From Thermoleophilaceae bacterium (GTDB lineage: Bacteria > Actinomycetota > Thermoleophilia > Solirubrobacterales > Thermoleophilaceae), in contig JACCXP010000101.1 of NCBI GenBank assembly GCA_013696905.1, forward strand, positions 1 to 7,973: a stretch of 7,973 nucleotides of DNA. The letters are read 5' to 3'. The position numbers were made by a program, and so were the translations under genes. Shown here piece after piece: positions 1-5,810 of this stretch. The notes below the pieces were generated by a model. It saw nothing but the letters and a program-made list of their open reading frames with translations. It searched no databases and was not told where the DNA came from. Each line of letters opens with the position of its first letter. Position 1 is the stretch's first letter.

Positions 1-750
1 GGCCTCGGCAGCGCGCGGCAGCGCGCTCGCGAGCAGGGCGGCGAACGCGTCCGTGCTCGCCGCGATCAGCCGCCCCAGCTCGTCGGCCGGAGTCGGCTCC
101 GCCATGACGCCGTTGGCGTAGTCGGTCGCGTAGCCGACCAGCGCATACGGGAGCTCCGCCTCCCCGCAGAGCACGGTCTCGGGCCCCGCGGTCTGGCTGA
201 CGGCGGTCACCCCGCATGCGGCGAGCGCCGCGATCTCCGAGCGCGTGTTGAAGCGCGGCCCGTCTACGTGGCCGTAGCAGCCACCGTCACGGGCGGTGAG
301 CCCGGCCTCGGCGGCGCCCGCGAGCAAGGCGGCGCGCAACTCCTTGGAGAACGGCCGCTCGAAGATCCAGTGGCCGCGGCCTGGCCGGCCCGGCTCGTCG
401 TGCAGCGTGCACAGCGAGCCGTCTGGCAGGCGGTTCGAGGGGAAGTGCAGGTCGTCGAAGACGACCAGCGAGCCGAGCGCGAGCCCGGGGTCGAGCGCCC
501 CGCAGACCGTCACCGACAGCACTCCCTGCGCGCCGAGCTCGAGCAGCGCCGCGACGTTCGCGCGGTGGAGCACGTGGTTCGACAGCCGCTGGTGTCCGCG
601 CTCGTGGCGCGAGACGTGCAGCACTTCCACCCCCGCGAGCCGCGTGCGGCTGACGGCCGCCTGCCCGAAGCGCGTCTCGACGGTCTCAGGCTCCGCCCTC
701 GCCCCGGGGGCGGAGTAGGTGCCGCTGCCGGTGATCAGGCCGATCGCCAT
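1..750 (-). CDS. mtnP: MTAP/PNP-family purine nucleoside phosphorylase (partial)
   Basis: Cleaves a purine nucleoside, probably 5'-methylthioadenosine or a related one, with phosphate to give free base and (methylthio)ribose-1-phosphate; cytosolic salvage. The frame runs from ATG at 750 through 250 codons and off the left edge, so a short C-terminal piece is missing. Visible family marks: the N-terminal phosphate-binding ITGSGTY (residues 6-12); a conserved segment with SRHE, SNHVLHRANVAAL and the CGALD turn; GPRFNTRSE (from residue 164); QTAGPETVL (from 186); and TDYANG (from 209), where the purine base is read. MTAP proper has TDYD here, and this protein keeps only the first Asp (D210). The usual Met that contacts ribose is Gln186. 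Substrate choice between MTA, MTI and 6-oxopurines is therefore open. The start is supported by a TAGGCT hexamer six bases upstream. Family call firm, substrate not. Confidence 0.88.
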   Translation of the reverse strand, partial: MAIGLITGSGTYSAPGARAEPETVETRFGQAAVSRTRLAGVEVLHVSRHERGHQRLSNHVLHRANVAALLELGAQGVLSVTVCGALDPGLALGSLVVFDDLHFPSNRLPDGSLCTLHDEPGRPGRGHWIFERPFSKELRAALLAGAAEAGLTARDGGCYGHVDGPRFNTRSEIAALAACGVTAVSQTAGPETVLCGEAELPYALVGYATDYANGVMAEPTPADELGRLIAASTDAFAALLASALPRAAEA

Positions 751-756
751 GCCCGC

Positions 757-762
757 AGCCTA
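757..762 (-). promoter_or_regulatory. -10 box for the nucleoside phosphorylase, leaderless layout
   Basis: Read on the minus strand, TAGGCT is followed by six bases and then the ATG at 750. This fits a TANNNT -10 hexamer with transcription starting at or next to the start codon. No clear -35 and no Shine-Dalgarno sequence are seen. Confidence 0.5.
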
Positions 763-773
763 GGGGTCCGGAC

Positions 774-779
774 TACACT
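774..779 (+). promoter_or_regulatory. -10 box for the Cys-rich protein, leaderless layout
   Basis: TACACT is followed by six bases and the GTG at 786. There is no Shine-Dalgarno sequence. It lies back to back with the opposite-strand -10 at 757-762. An 8-bp palindrome, GTCCGGAC (766-773), sits between the two boxes, so the two promoters overlap physically. Confidence 0.5.
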
Positions 780-785
780 GAAGCG

Positions 786-1169
786 GTGGAAAGCCCCTCC
801 CAGACGCCGATTCAGAACGAGTGTCGGCAGTGCTGCTCGTTCTGCGACCAGGTCGTGCTTCCCTCCGGTTGCGTCGCCGCGGGCTGTCGTTACCTCTACT
901 TCTACGACGAGGATCGCAGCGGCCGTCGCTACATGGGCTGCCTCAACAAGATCTTCCGCGTCGAGATCGACGTCGAGCTGTTCCAGGAGGCTCAGCGGAC
1001 GCGGCAGGGCTACGGCGGGGTGCGCCTGACCGCTGCCCCGCTGCCGGTCTGCGAGGTCGCCGTCGAGCAGGCCTACGACGGCGCCGGCGAGGCCTTCGAG
1101 TGCGTCAACCCGGGCTTCTTCGACGTGCCGGACGACGATCGCGCCATCGACCTGCGCGACCGCCTCTAG
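786..1169 (+). CDS. Small cysteine-rich protein, unknown function
   Basis: A 127-residue acidic protein that I cannot assign to a named family. It has nine cysteines: C13, C16, C17, C20, C29, C34, C52, C89 and C106. The first six lie in a compact N-terminal block (CxxCCxxC, then two more), which suggests binding of zinc or an iron-sulfur cluster; this is inference. The middle is aromatic ([17 protein letters not shown]) and the C-terminus is rich in Asp. There is no signal peptide or membrane segment, so it is probably cytosolic. The GTG start is chosen because it is the first start after a TACACT box and gives the full Cys block; no in-frame ATG precedes the motif. The stop TAG shares the CTAG at 1166-1169 with the stop of the clpP remnant on the other strand. 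Codon use is GC-rich in third positions, as expected for a real gene. Confidence 0.8.
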   Translation: MESPSQTPIQNECRQCCSFCDQVVLPSGCVAAGCRYLYFYDEDRSGRRYMGCLNKIFRVEIDVELFQEAQRTRQGYGGVRLTAAPLPVCEVAVEQAYDGAGEAFECVNPGFFDVPDDDRAIDLRDRL

Positions 1170-1562
1170 TGCGCCTCGATCGTCCGGTCCACAAGGCCTT
1201 GGCGTAGATCTCGTCGACTCGCTCCCGGATCGCGAGCACCTCGCGAGCGTGGATCTCTATGTCCGCCGCCGCGCCCTCGAAGCCGCCTGAGGGCTGGTGG
1301 ATGAGGATCCGGCTGTTGGGTAGCGCCGTCCGCTTGCCCTCGGTGCCGGCGCACAGCAGCAGCGACCCCATCGACATCGCGATCCCGACGCAGGTGGTCT
1401 GCATCGCACTTCATGGATCAGCTGCGCCACGATCAGGTTGGCCACCTGGTCGTCGATCGCCTGGCCGACGAAGATCACCCGGTCGCGTAGCAGGCGCGAG
1501 TAGATGTCGAAGGACCGCTCGCCGCGCCCGTCCTGCTCGACGACCATCGGCACGAGCGGCAT
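1166..1562 (-). pseudogene. clpP: ClpP protease remnant in three frames, two blocks deleted
   Basis: Intact ClpP is the Ser-His-Asp peptidase of the Clp complex, about 200 residues. Here only about 130 codons remain, in three frames. Piece A (1562 to about 1413) reads [10 protein letters not shown] through FDIYSRLL to [11 protein letters not shown], an intact ClpP N-terminus. The roughly 35 residues that should follow, including the NSPGG oxyanion region, are absent. Four codons (MKCD, 1403-1414) look like the end of the gap. Piece B (about 1401 to 1198), in another frame, carries MSMGS with the catalytic Ser, [14 protein letters not shown] with the catalytic His, and [15 protein letters not shown] to DEIYAK. 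About 28 residues containing the catalytic Asp are then missing. Piece C (1198 to 1166), in a third frame, is [10 protein letters not shown] and stop, a normal ClpP end. Residues within each piece are well kept, so decay is recent, unless the lesions are assembly errors. The start overlaps the upstream HTH gene stop (TGATG). Confidence 0.88.
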
Positions 1563-2059
1563 CAGTCGCCATCCCCCGTCGAGTCGCCGGCATTGCCGCC
1601 GCCGAGCCAGTCGAGGACGGCTCGGCGCCCGAAGCGCCACTCGCCGCCGATCCGCCGCCCGGGCAGGCTGCCGGCCTCGGCCTGCTCCTCGATCGCCTCG
1701 GATGGGACCTGGAGCAACTCGGCGACCTGCTCCAGCGTCATCACCTCGGCCGGCTCGGAGGCCCGAAACGAGTGCCGCCCTACGGTCAGCGAGTCGTCGC
1801 TCGTCTCGACGATGACGCGGCGGCTGTCCGCCCCGGGACGCTGGCGCAGCCCGAGCTCGCGCAGCGCGGCGAGACCCGCTTCGGAGCTCGGGTCGACGTA
1901 ACGCGCCACGAGCCCTGAGACGAGATCCTGCTTGGGCGCCTTGAGCTCGAAGGAAGCCCTGTCGAGCTTCTCGGCCTCAGGCGTGGGGATGCGGACGTAG
2001 AGGGCGGAGGTGGATGGCTTGGCGTGGCCGGGGCGATCCGGCCGGGGATCCCCGTTCAT
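1562..2059 (-). CDS. HTH protein: RHH-like N-terminus plus excisionase-type HTH
   Basis: A 165-residue predicted DNA-binding protein. Residues 17-56 ([16 protein letters not shown] through [11 protein letters not shown]) look like a ribbon-helix-helix or similar strand-helix-helix unit. Residues 80-104 are a short linker with strands. Residues 106-152 ([13 protein letters not shown], then [19 protein letters not shown]) match the excisionase-type, MerR-like winged HTH that also occurs in many chromosomal regulators. The C-terminal tail is Gly/Asp-rich. The ATG at 2059 is preceded by TATCCT and seven bases, a leaderless promoter layout. The stop overlaps the clpP start as TGATG, so the two are translationally coupled. 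The protein probably regulates this unit or partners the protease, but this is inference. No integrase or phage gene is nearby, so a true excisionase is unlikely. Confidence 0.82.
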   Translation of the reverse strand: MNGDPRPDRPGHAKPSTSALYVRIPTPEAEKLDRASFELKAPKQDLVSGLVARYVDPSSEAGLAALRELGLRQRPGADSRRVIVETSDDSLTVGRHSFRASEPAEVMTLEQVAELLQVPSEAIEEQAEAGSLPGRRIGGEWRFGRRAVLDWLGGGNAGDSTGDGD

Positions 2060-2066
2060 TAATAGC

Positions 2067-2072
2067 AGGATA
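2067..2072 (-). promoter_or_regulatory. Extended -10 box for the HTH-clpP unit
   Basis: On the minus strand TATCCT is preceded by TGC, an extended -10 feature, and followed by seven bases and the ATG at 2059. There is no Shine-Dalgarno sequence. The region just upstream carries CTTAGCTAG (2078-2086), a 9-mer that recurs at 7824-7832. Confidence 0.55.
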
Positions 2073-2088
2073 GCAAACTAGCTAAGGA

Positions 2089-2119
2089 GAGGCCAGGGCC
2101 GGATGACGGCCCTGGCCTC
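2089..2119 (-). terminator. Rho-independent-type terminator after the secreted-protein gene
   Basis: A perfect 13-bp inverted repeat, GAGGCCAGGGCCG (2089-2101) and CGGCCCTGGCCTC (2107-2119), encloses a 5-base loop. It starts seven bases past the stop of the minus-strand gene ending at 2127. In the minus direction it is followed by TCTCCTTAGCTAGTTTG, which is T-rich for this genome but not a clean T-tract. It separates that gene from the promoter of the HTH-clpP unit. Confidence 0.75.
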
Positions 2120-2126
2120 GCCGCGC

Positions 2127-3386
2127 CTACGGCTGGCCGGGAGGAGCCGGCGCCTGATCGGCCTCGGGCGCCACGGTCAGGAATCCGAGCGCCGGGCAGT
2201 TCAGGATGGCGCGATCGGAGCGCAGCTGGGTACCGCCGGGGGAGGTGATCAGTCCCCGCGCCGCCAGTTGCCTGATCTGGTTGACGTCGGTCTGGGTCGT
2301 GTTCAGACCCGCCGCGACCGCCTGCGGAGTCCAGACCGCGACCTGGACGTCCCAGATCGGGCTGTAGAGGTTGCGCTGGGCGGGATCGCGGAGCGTCGGG
2401 AAGCTGTCGAGTACGTTGTGCGCGTCGCCTCCGACCCGCAGTGCCTCGATCAGCGTGCGATCGGTCTTGTCGATCGGCCGTGCGTTCAAGCCGTCGGCGA
2501 TCACGTGGTCGGTGCCCTGCCCGGGTGGACTCGTGCGCCCACGCATGCCGTTCGCGAACGCGATGATCACCGAGCGGGCGGTCGCAGGGTCGCGGCCGCG
2601 GTCCGGAGCGGGCGACAGCCCCAGCACCGGGGTGAAGGTTGTGCGGTCGAACACCGCCAGCGCGGCGCTCGAGCTCTCGAACGAGAGGTACTGGATGTCG
2701 CGCCCGTGCGAGAACGCGCGGATGAAGTTCATGTCCACGGTCCGCTTGCGCACGTCGATGTCGAACAGGCGATCGTGCGTGTTGCTGTGGCGACGGATGT
2801 CGAAGCCGCGCTCGCCGGTCGCGACGATCGGCGCGTTGTAGACGACGTCTGTGCCGGCGATGCGCACGAACGGGCTGTAGCGGGGATCTCCCACCGCGCC
2901 AACGGCGCTCGCGGCAGGCGGGAAGCCGCCGTTCGCGCCCGGCACGAGCAGCCGGTCGGGGCTGAAGTCGACCGTGCCGGGTCGCTTGACGGTGCCGCGT
3001 CCGAGCATGCGGCTCGACCGCACGGTCTGCACGCAGCCCGGGCAGTCCGGCGTGATCAGGTTGGCGAGCCTGGGCGAGAAGTTGAGCCCCATGCGGCGGG
3101 CGAGCGCCTCATCGGAGACCTCGGTGATCACGTACCAGGCGGTCTTGCCGCCGACCTTCGTCCGGTGGAGGGGAAGCCGTGCGAAGTTCTGGCGCAGGTC
3201 GACGCGAATCGCGCTCTTCAGCGTCTGGCGCTCCTCGGGCAAGGTCGCCGGCTCGTTGCGGGCGCCGGGGTTCAGCGTCGAGTAGTCGGGCGCGGTCGTC
3301 TGGGCGACCGCCGGGGCCCAGCTGGCTGTCAGCGCGAGCGCCGCCGCGGCGACGACCAAGACGTGGATGGGGAGCTTGCCTGTCAT
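2127..3386 (-). CDS. Secreted protein of unknown function with a CPGC motif
   Basis: A 419-residue exported protein. Residues 1-28 form a classical signal peptide: Lys4, a hydrophobic core VLVVAAAALALTA, and an AVA cleavage site before Gln29. The mature part begins with a low-complexity stretch, then has GKTAWYVITEVSDEALARRMGLNFSPRLAN (split here around residues 80-109), a D-CPGC motif (C115, C118), and a third Cys at 397. Other notable stretches are VVYNAPIVATG, SNTHDRLFDIDV and LYSPIWDVQVAVW. It resembles a family of secreted actinobacterial and proteobacterial proteins without known activity, possibly the one catalogued as DUF7482, from memory and unsure. There is no membrane anchor or lipobox, so it is likely free or cell-wall associated. 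The ATG has AAGGAG four bases upstream. It lies 152 bases downstream of nfo on the same strand, ends at a strong terminator, and may have its own promoter in that gap. Confidence 0.85.
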   Translation of the reverse strand: MTGKLPIHVLVVAAAALALTASWAPAVAQTTAPDYSTLNPGARNEPATLPEERQTLKSAIRVDLRQNFARLPLHRTKVGGKTAWYVITEVSDEALARRMGLNFSPRLANLITPDCPGCVQTVRSSRMLGRGTVKRPGTVDFSPDRLLVPGANGGFPPAASAVGAVGDPRYSPFVRIAGTDVVYNAPIVATGERGFDIRRHSNTHDRLFDIDVRKRTVDMNFIRAFSHGRDIQYLSFESSSAALAVFDRTTFTPVLGLSPAPDRGRDPATARSVIIAFANGMRGRTSPPGQGTDHVIADGLNARPIDKTDRTLIEALRVGGDAHNVLDSFPTLRDPAQRNLYSPIWDVQVAVWTPQAVAAGLNTTQTDVNQIRQLAARGLITSPGGTQLRSDRAILNCPALGFLTVAPEADQAPAPPGQP

Positions 3387-3538
3387 GTCTCTCCTTTTTG
3401 CGAGCCGGCTCGTCCGGCTGCTTGTGGAGGAGGGATAGGGGCCGTCGCTTACGAGCCCCTTGCGGGTTCCTTACGAGACGGAGAAGGCGCAGCGGCGGTC
3501 CGTCCCGGCGCAGGCCCGTCCGTAACGCACGTGGCCCG
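3387..3538. other. Intergenic region with direct repeats and a palindrome
   Basis: This is the gap between nfo and the secreted-protein gene, both on the minus strand. It contains two copies of CTTACGAG (3448-3455 and 3470-3477) exactly 22 bases apart, the 12-bp palindrome CGAGCCGGCTCG (3401-3412), and an overlapping hairpin AGCCGG-CTCGT-CCGGCT (3403-3419) just upstream of the ribosome-binding site. No clear TANNNT promoter box or nfo terminator was found. The repeats could be an operator; this is inference. Confidence 0.4.
3391..3396 (-). promoter_or_regulatory. Ribosome-binding site of the secreted-protein gene
   Basis: On the minus strand AAAAAGGAGAGAC precedes the ATG at 3386. The AAGGAG core is close to the start codon but clear, unlike most starts in this window, which have none. 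Confidence 0.6.
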
Positions 3539-4399
3539 TCAGGCGGGTGACCGCGCCGCGAGCCCCTCCTCGCGCAGCTCGCGCGCCAGCGCCACCTGCT
3601 CGGCATCCGCGCCCGCGCCGTCGCCCCCCTCGAGCAGGGCCGGAAGCCCGTCGAAGCGCGGCTCGGATAGGAACGCGGCGAGCCCCTCGCGCCCGAGCTC
3701 GCCGTCCGGCAGGCGTGCGTGGCGATCTCGGTTCGAGCCGAGCGGGGCGCGTGAGTCGTTCACGTGCAGGCAGCGCAGGCGCTCGAGCCCGACCTCGCGC
3801 TCGAGCTCGTCGACGGCGTCGCCCAGGCCGGCGGCGGTGCGCACGTCGTAGCCGCTCGCGAGCACGTGGCAACAGTCAAGGCATACCCCGAGTCGGTCGT
3901 CGCCGCCCGCGCGCTCGATCACGGCGCCGAGCTCGGCGAACGTGCGCCCGATCGTGCCGCCCGCGCCGGCCGTGTTCTCGAGCAGCAGCGGGCAGCGCTC
4001 ACTCTCCTGAAGGGCGTGGCGCAGCGCCTCGCCGATCCGGTCGAGCGCCGGCTCTAGGTCCTCCTGCTTGCGCGAGCCCGGGTGGAGCACGACGCCGTCG
4101 GCGCCGATCCCATCGCCGATCCGCAACGCGTGGACGAGCGAGGTCAGCGACTTCTCGCGCATCTCTGGGTCGTCGGAGGCGCAGTTGATCAGGTAGACGG
4201 CGTGGATCGCCACGGAGCGCACGGGGCCGCGTTCGAGCAGCTCGCGCATCCGCGCGAAGTCGGCGTCGGAGTACCGCGTCGGGCGCCACGCGCGCGGCGA
4301 CTGGTTGAACACCTGGATCGCGTCGCAGCCGAGCTCGACGCCGCGCGCGTACGCCTTGTCGAGCCCTCCCGCGGTCGAGACGTGGCCGCCCACTAGCAT
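3539..4399 (-). CDS. nfo: Endonuclease IV (AP endonuclease)
   Basis: Cuts DNA 5' of abasic sites during base-excision repair; a trinuclear zinc enzyme of the cytosol. The protein is 286 residues, close to the 285 of E. coli Nfo. It has the TIM-barrel opening GGHVSTAGGLDKA, NQSPRAW (32-38), LENTAG (140-145), CLDCCHVLASGYD (173-185) and HVNDSR...GS..DRH (212-227). All nine expected metal ligands can be placed: H66, H106, E141, D175, H178, H212, D225, H227 and E257. The usual ETP near the end is EGG here, and the IGEGEIG segment is LPDGELG; both look like tolerated variation. The ATG at 4399 is chosen because the family begins right there and AAGGAG lies ten bases upstream. The frame stays open further upstream only as a shadow of gltX. 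It is divergent from gltX with very little space between. Confidence 0.95.
   Translation of the reverse strand: MLVGGHVSTAGGLDKAYARGVELGCDAIQVFNQSPRAWRPTRYSDADFARMRELLERGPVRSVAIHAVYLINCASDDPEMREKSLTSLVHALRIGDGIGADGVVLHPGSRKQEDLEPALDRIGEALRHALQESERCPLLLENTAGAGGTIGRTFAELGAVIERAGGDDRLGVCLDCCHVLASGYDVRTAAGLGDAVDELEREVGLERLRCLHVNDSRAPLGSNRDRHARLPDGELGREGLAAFLSEPRFDGLPALLEGGDGAGADAEQVALARELREEGLAARSPA
4394..4399 (+). promoter_or_regulatory. -10 box for gltX, overlapping the nfo start codon
   Basis: TAGCAT is followed by six bases and the GTG at 4406, the same spacing as at 774-786. Its last three bases are the complement of the nfo ATG. There is no good Shine-Dalgarno sequence before the GTG or before the alternative ATG at 4427. 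Confidence 0.5.
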
Positions 4400-4405
4400 C
4401 GAGAC

Positions 4406-5677
4406 GTGGCTCCTTCCGAGAGCGGAATGAGGGTGCGCTTCGCCCCCTCGCCGACCGGCGCCCTGCACATCGGCGGCGCGCGCACGGCACTGTACAACTG
4501 GCTCCTCGCGCGCCACTCGGGCGGCACGATGGTGCTGCGGATCGAGGACACCGACCGCGAGCGCTCGACGCCCGAGAACGTCGCTCAGATCCTCGACGCG
4601 CTCGAGTGGCTCGAGCTCGACTGGGACGAGGGTCCGCACTCCCAGGCCGCGCTCGGCGAGCGCCACCGCGAGGCGATCGCGCGTCTGGTCGCCAACGGCC
4701 ACGCGTACGAGCACGAGGGCGCCGTGCGCCTGCGAGTGCCCGCGGGCGGCACGACGACCGTGCACGACGTGATCCGGGGCGAGATCGTCTTCGAGCACGC
4801 GGCGATCGACGACTTCGTGATCGCGCGCTCGGACGGCTCTCCGCTCTACAACTTCGCCGTCGCAGTCGACGACCGCGACATGGGGATCACCCATGTAGTC
4901 CGCGGCGAGGATCACCTCTCGAACACCCCTCGCCAGCTGATGGTGATCAAGGCGCTCGGCGCGGAGCCGCCGGTCTACGCGCACCTGCCCTTGCTGCACG
5001 GACCGGATGGCAAGAAGCTCTCGAAGCGCCACGGCGCGGCGTCGGTGCAGGAGCTGCGCGAGCAGGGCTACCTGCCCGAGGCGGTGCGCAACTACCTCGC
5101 CTTGCTCGGCTGGGGAGCGGATGCGAGCACGACCTTCTTCACCACCGAGGAGCTGGTCGAGCGCTTCTCGCTCGAGCGCGTGTCGCGCTCACCCGCCGTC
5201 TTCGACGAGCAGAAGCTGCGTTGGATGAACGGGCGCTACATGCGCGAGCTCCCACTCGAGGAGCTCACCCGGCGCCTCGAGCAGCGCCTGGGGCGCGGGG
5301 GCCTGCGCGCCGCGGCCGAGATCAGCCAGGAGAAGATGCAGACGCTGGCCGAGTTCGAGCCGCTGGCCGGCTTCCTCGTCGAGCGCCGTCCCTTCGACGA
5401 GCAGGCGTGGAGCAAGGTGATGAAGGACGGCGCCCACGAGCGCCTCGCACGCGCGCGGGGCGCGCTCGAGGCGGTCGAGCCATTCGACTCGGCCGGCGTC
5501 GAGATCGCGCTGCGCGGCCTCGTCGACGAGCTCGGCGTGAAGCCGAACAAGCTCTTCCAGCCAGTTCGCGTGGCGATCAGCGGCAGCACGATCTCGCCGG
5601 GCATCTTCGAGTCGGTCGCGCTGCTCGGCCGCGACGAGACGCTCGAGCGGATCGACGCGGCGCTCGAGCACGCTTAG
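4406..5677 (+). CDS. gltX: Glutamyl-tRNA synthetase, short form without zinc-binding insert
   Basis: Charges tRNA with glutamate, using ATP; class I synthetase, cytosolic. Visible motifs: RFAPSPTGALHIGG with the HIGH signature (H21-G24), EDTDRERS, ARSDGSPLYNFA, RGEDHLSNTP, and the KMSKS equivalent KKLSK (203-207). These are followed by the helical C-terminal anticodon-binding part (WMNGRYMREL onward). It has 423 residues (416 from Met8), against roughly 465-490 in most bacteria. The loss is local: after HAY (99-101) the chain goes straight through EHEGAVRLRVP, where other enzymes have about 45 residues with the C-x-C...C-x-H zinc site (E. coli 98-127). The junction is in frame and the rest is intact, so the gene should be functional; I believe related actinobacteria share this short form. 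GTG at 4406 fits a leaderless start; ATG at 4427 is the alternative. Whether it also charges tRNA-Gln cannot be told. Confidence 0.95.
   Translation: MAPSESGMRVRFAPSPTGALHIGGARTALYNWLLARHSGGTMVLRIEDTDRERSTPENVAQILDALEWLELDWDEGPHSQAALGERHREAIARLVANGHAYEHEGAVRLRVPAGGTTTVHDVIRGEIVFEHAAIDDFVIARSDGSPLYNFAVAVDDRDMGITHVVRGEDHLSNTPRQLMVIKALGAEPPVYAHLPLLHGPDGKKLSKRHGAASVQELREQGYLPEAVRNYLALLGWGADASTTFFTTEELVERFSLERVSRSPAVFDEQKLRWMNGRYMRELPLEELTRRLEQRLGRGGLRAAAEISQEKMQTLAEFEPLAGFLVERRPFDEQAWSKVMKDGAHERLARARGALEAVEPFDSAGVEIALRGLVDELGVKPNKLFQPVRVAISGSTISPGIFESVALLGRDETLERIDAALEHA
4410..4415 (-). promoter_or_regulatory. Ribosome-binding site of nfo inside the gltX start
   Basis: AAGGAG on the minus strand lies ten bases before the nfo ATG at 4399. 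It falls inside the first codons of gltX if gltX starts at 4406, so the two 5' ends overlap. Confidence 0.6.
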
Positions 5678-5727
5678 CGCCGACAAGCGGCGGGCGGGCG
5701 CGACTGGCGCTCAACGGAACCCGCCGC
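5676..5727 (+). other. Inverted repeats after gltX, crossing pairs
   Basis: Two inverted repeats interleave: AGCGCC (5676-5681) with GGCGCT (5706-5711), and GCGGCGGG (5687-5694) with CCCGCCGC (5720-5727). Together they could form a pseudoknot-like fold, or either could end gltX transcription, but no T-tract follows. The palindrome CGATATCG (5733-5740) comes just after. No clear promoter or ribosome-binding site for the next gene was recognised. Confidence 0.25.
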
Positions 5728-5810
5728 CGTGCCGATATCGCAAGGTGCAGGGGACGCACGGGGCGCAACCCTCGACCGGAAGAGAGCTCTTGGAAGCAGC
5801 CACGAGTACG

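Noticed and set aside
2057..2119. Attachment site or phage excision region near the excisionase-type HTH gene
   Set aside because: No integrase, no flanking direct repeats and no tRNA; the inverted repeat is better explained as a terminator.
3456..3477. ECF-sigma-like GGAAC...CGTA on the minus strand upstream of the secreted-protein gene
   Set aside because: The gap between the two elements is 12 bases, shorter than the roughly 16 usual for this promoter class.
2103..3851. Long plus-strand open frame (582 codons) opposite the secreted-protein gene
   Set aside because: It is antisense to a gene with signal peptide, ribosome-binding site and terminator. Its translation is Arg/Ala/Gly-rich without domains, typical of a GC-rich shadow frame.
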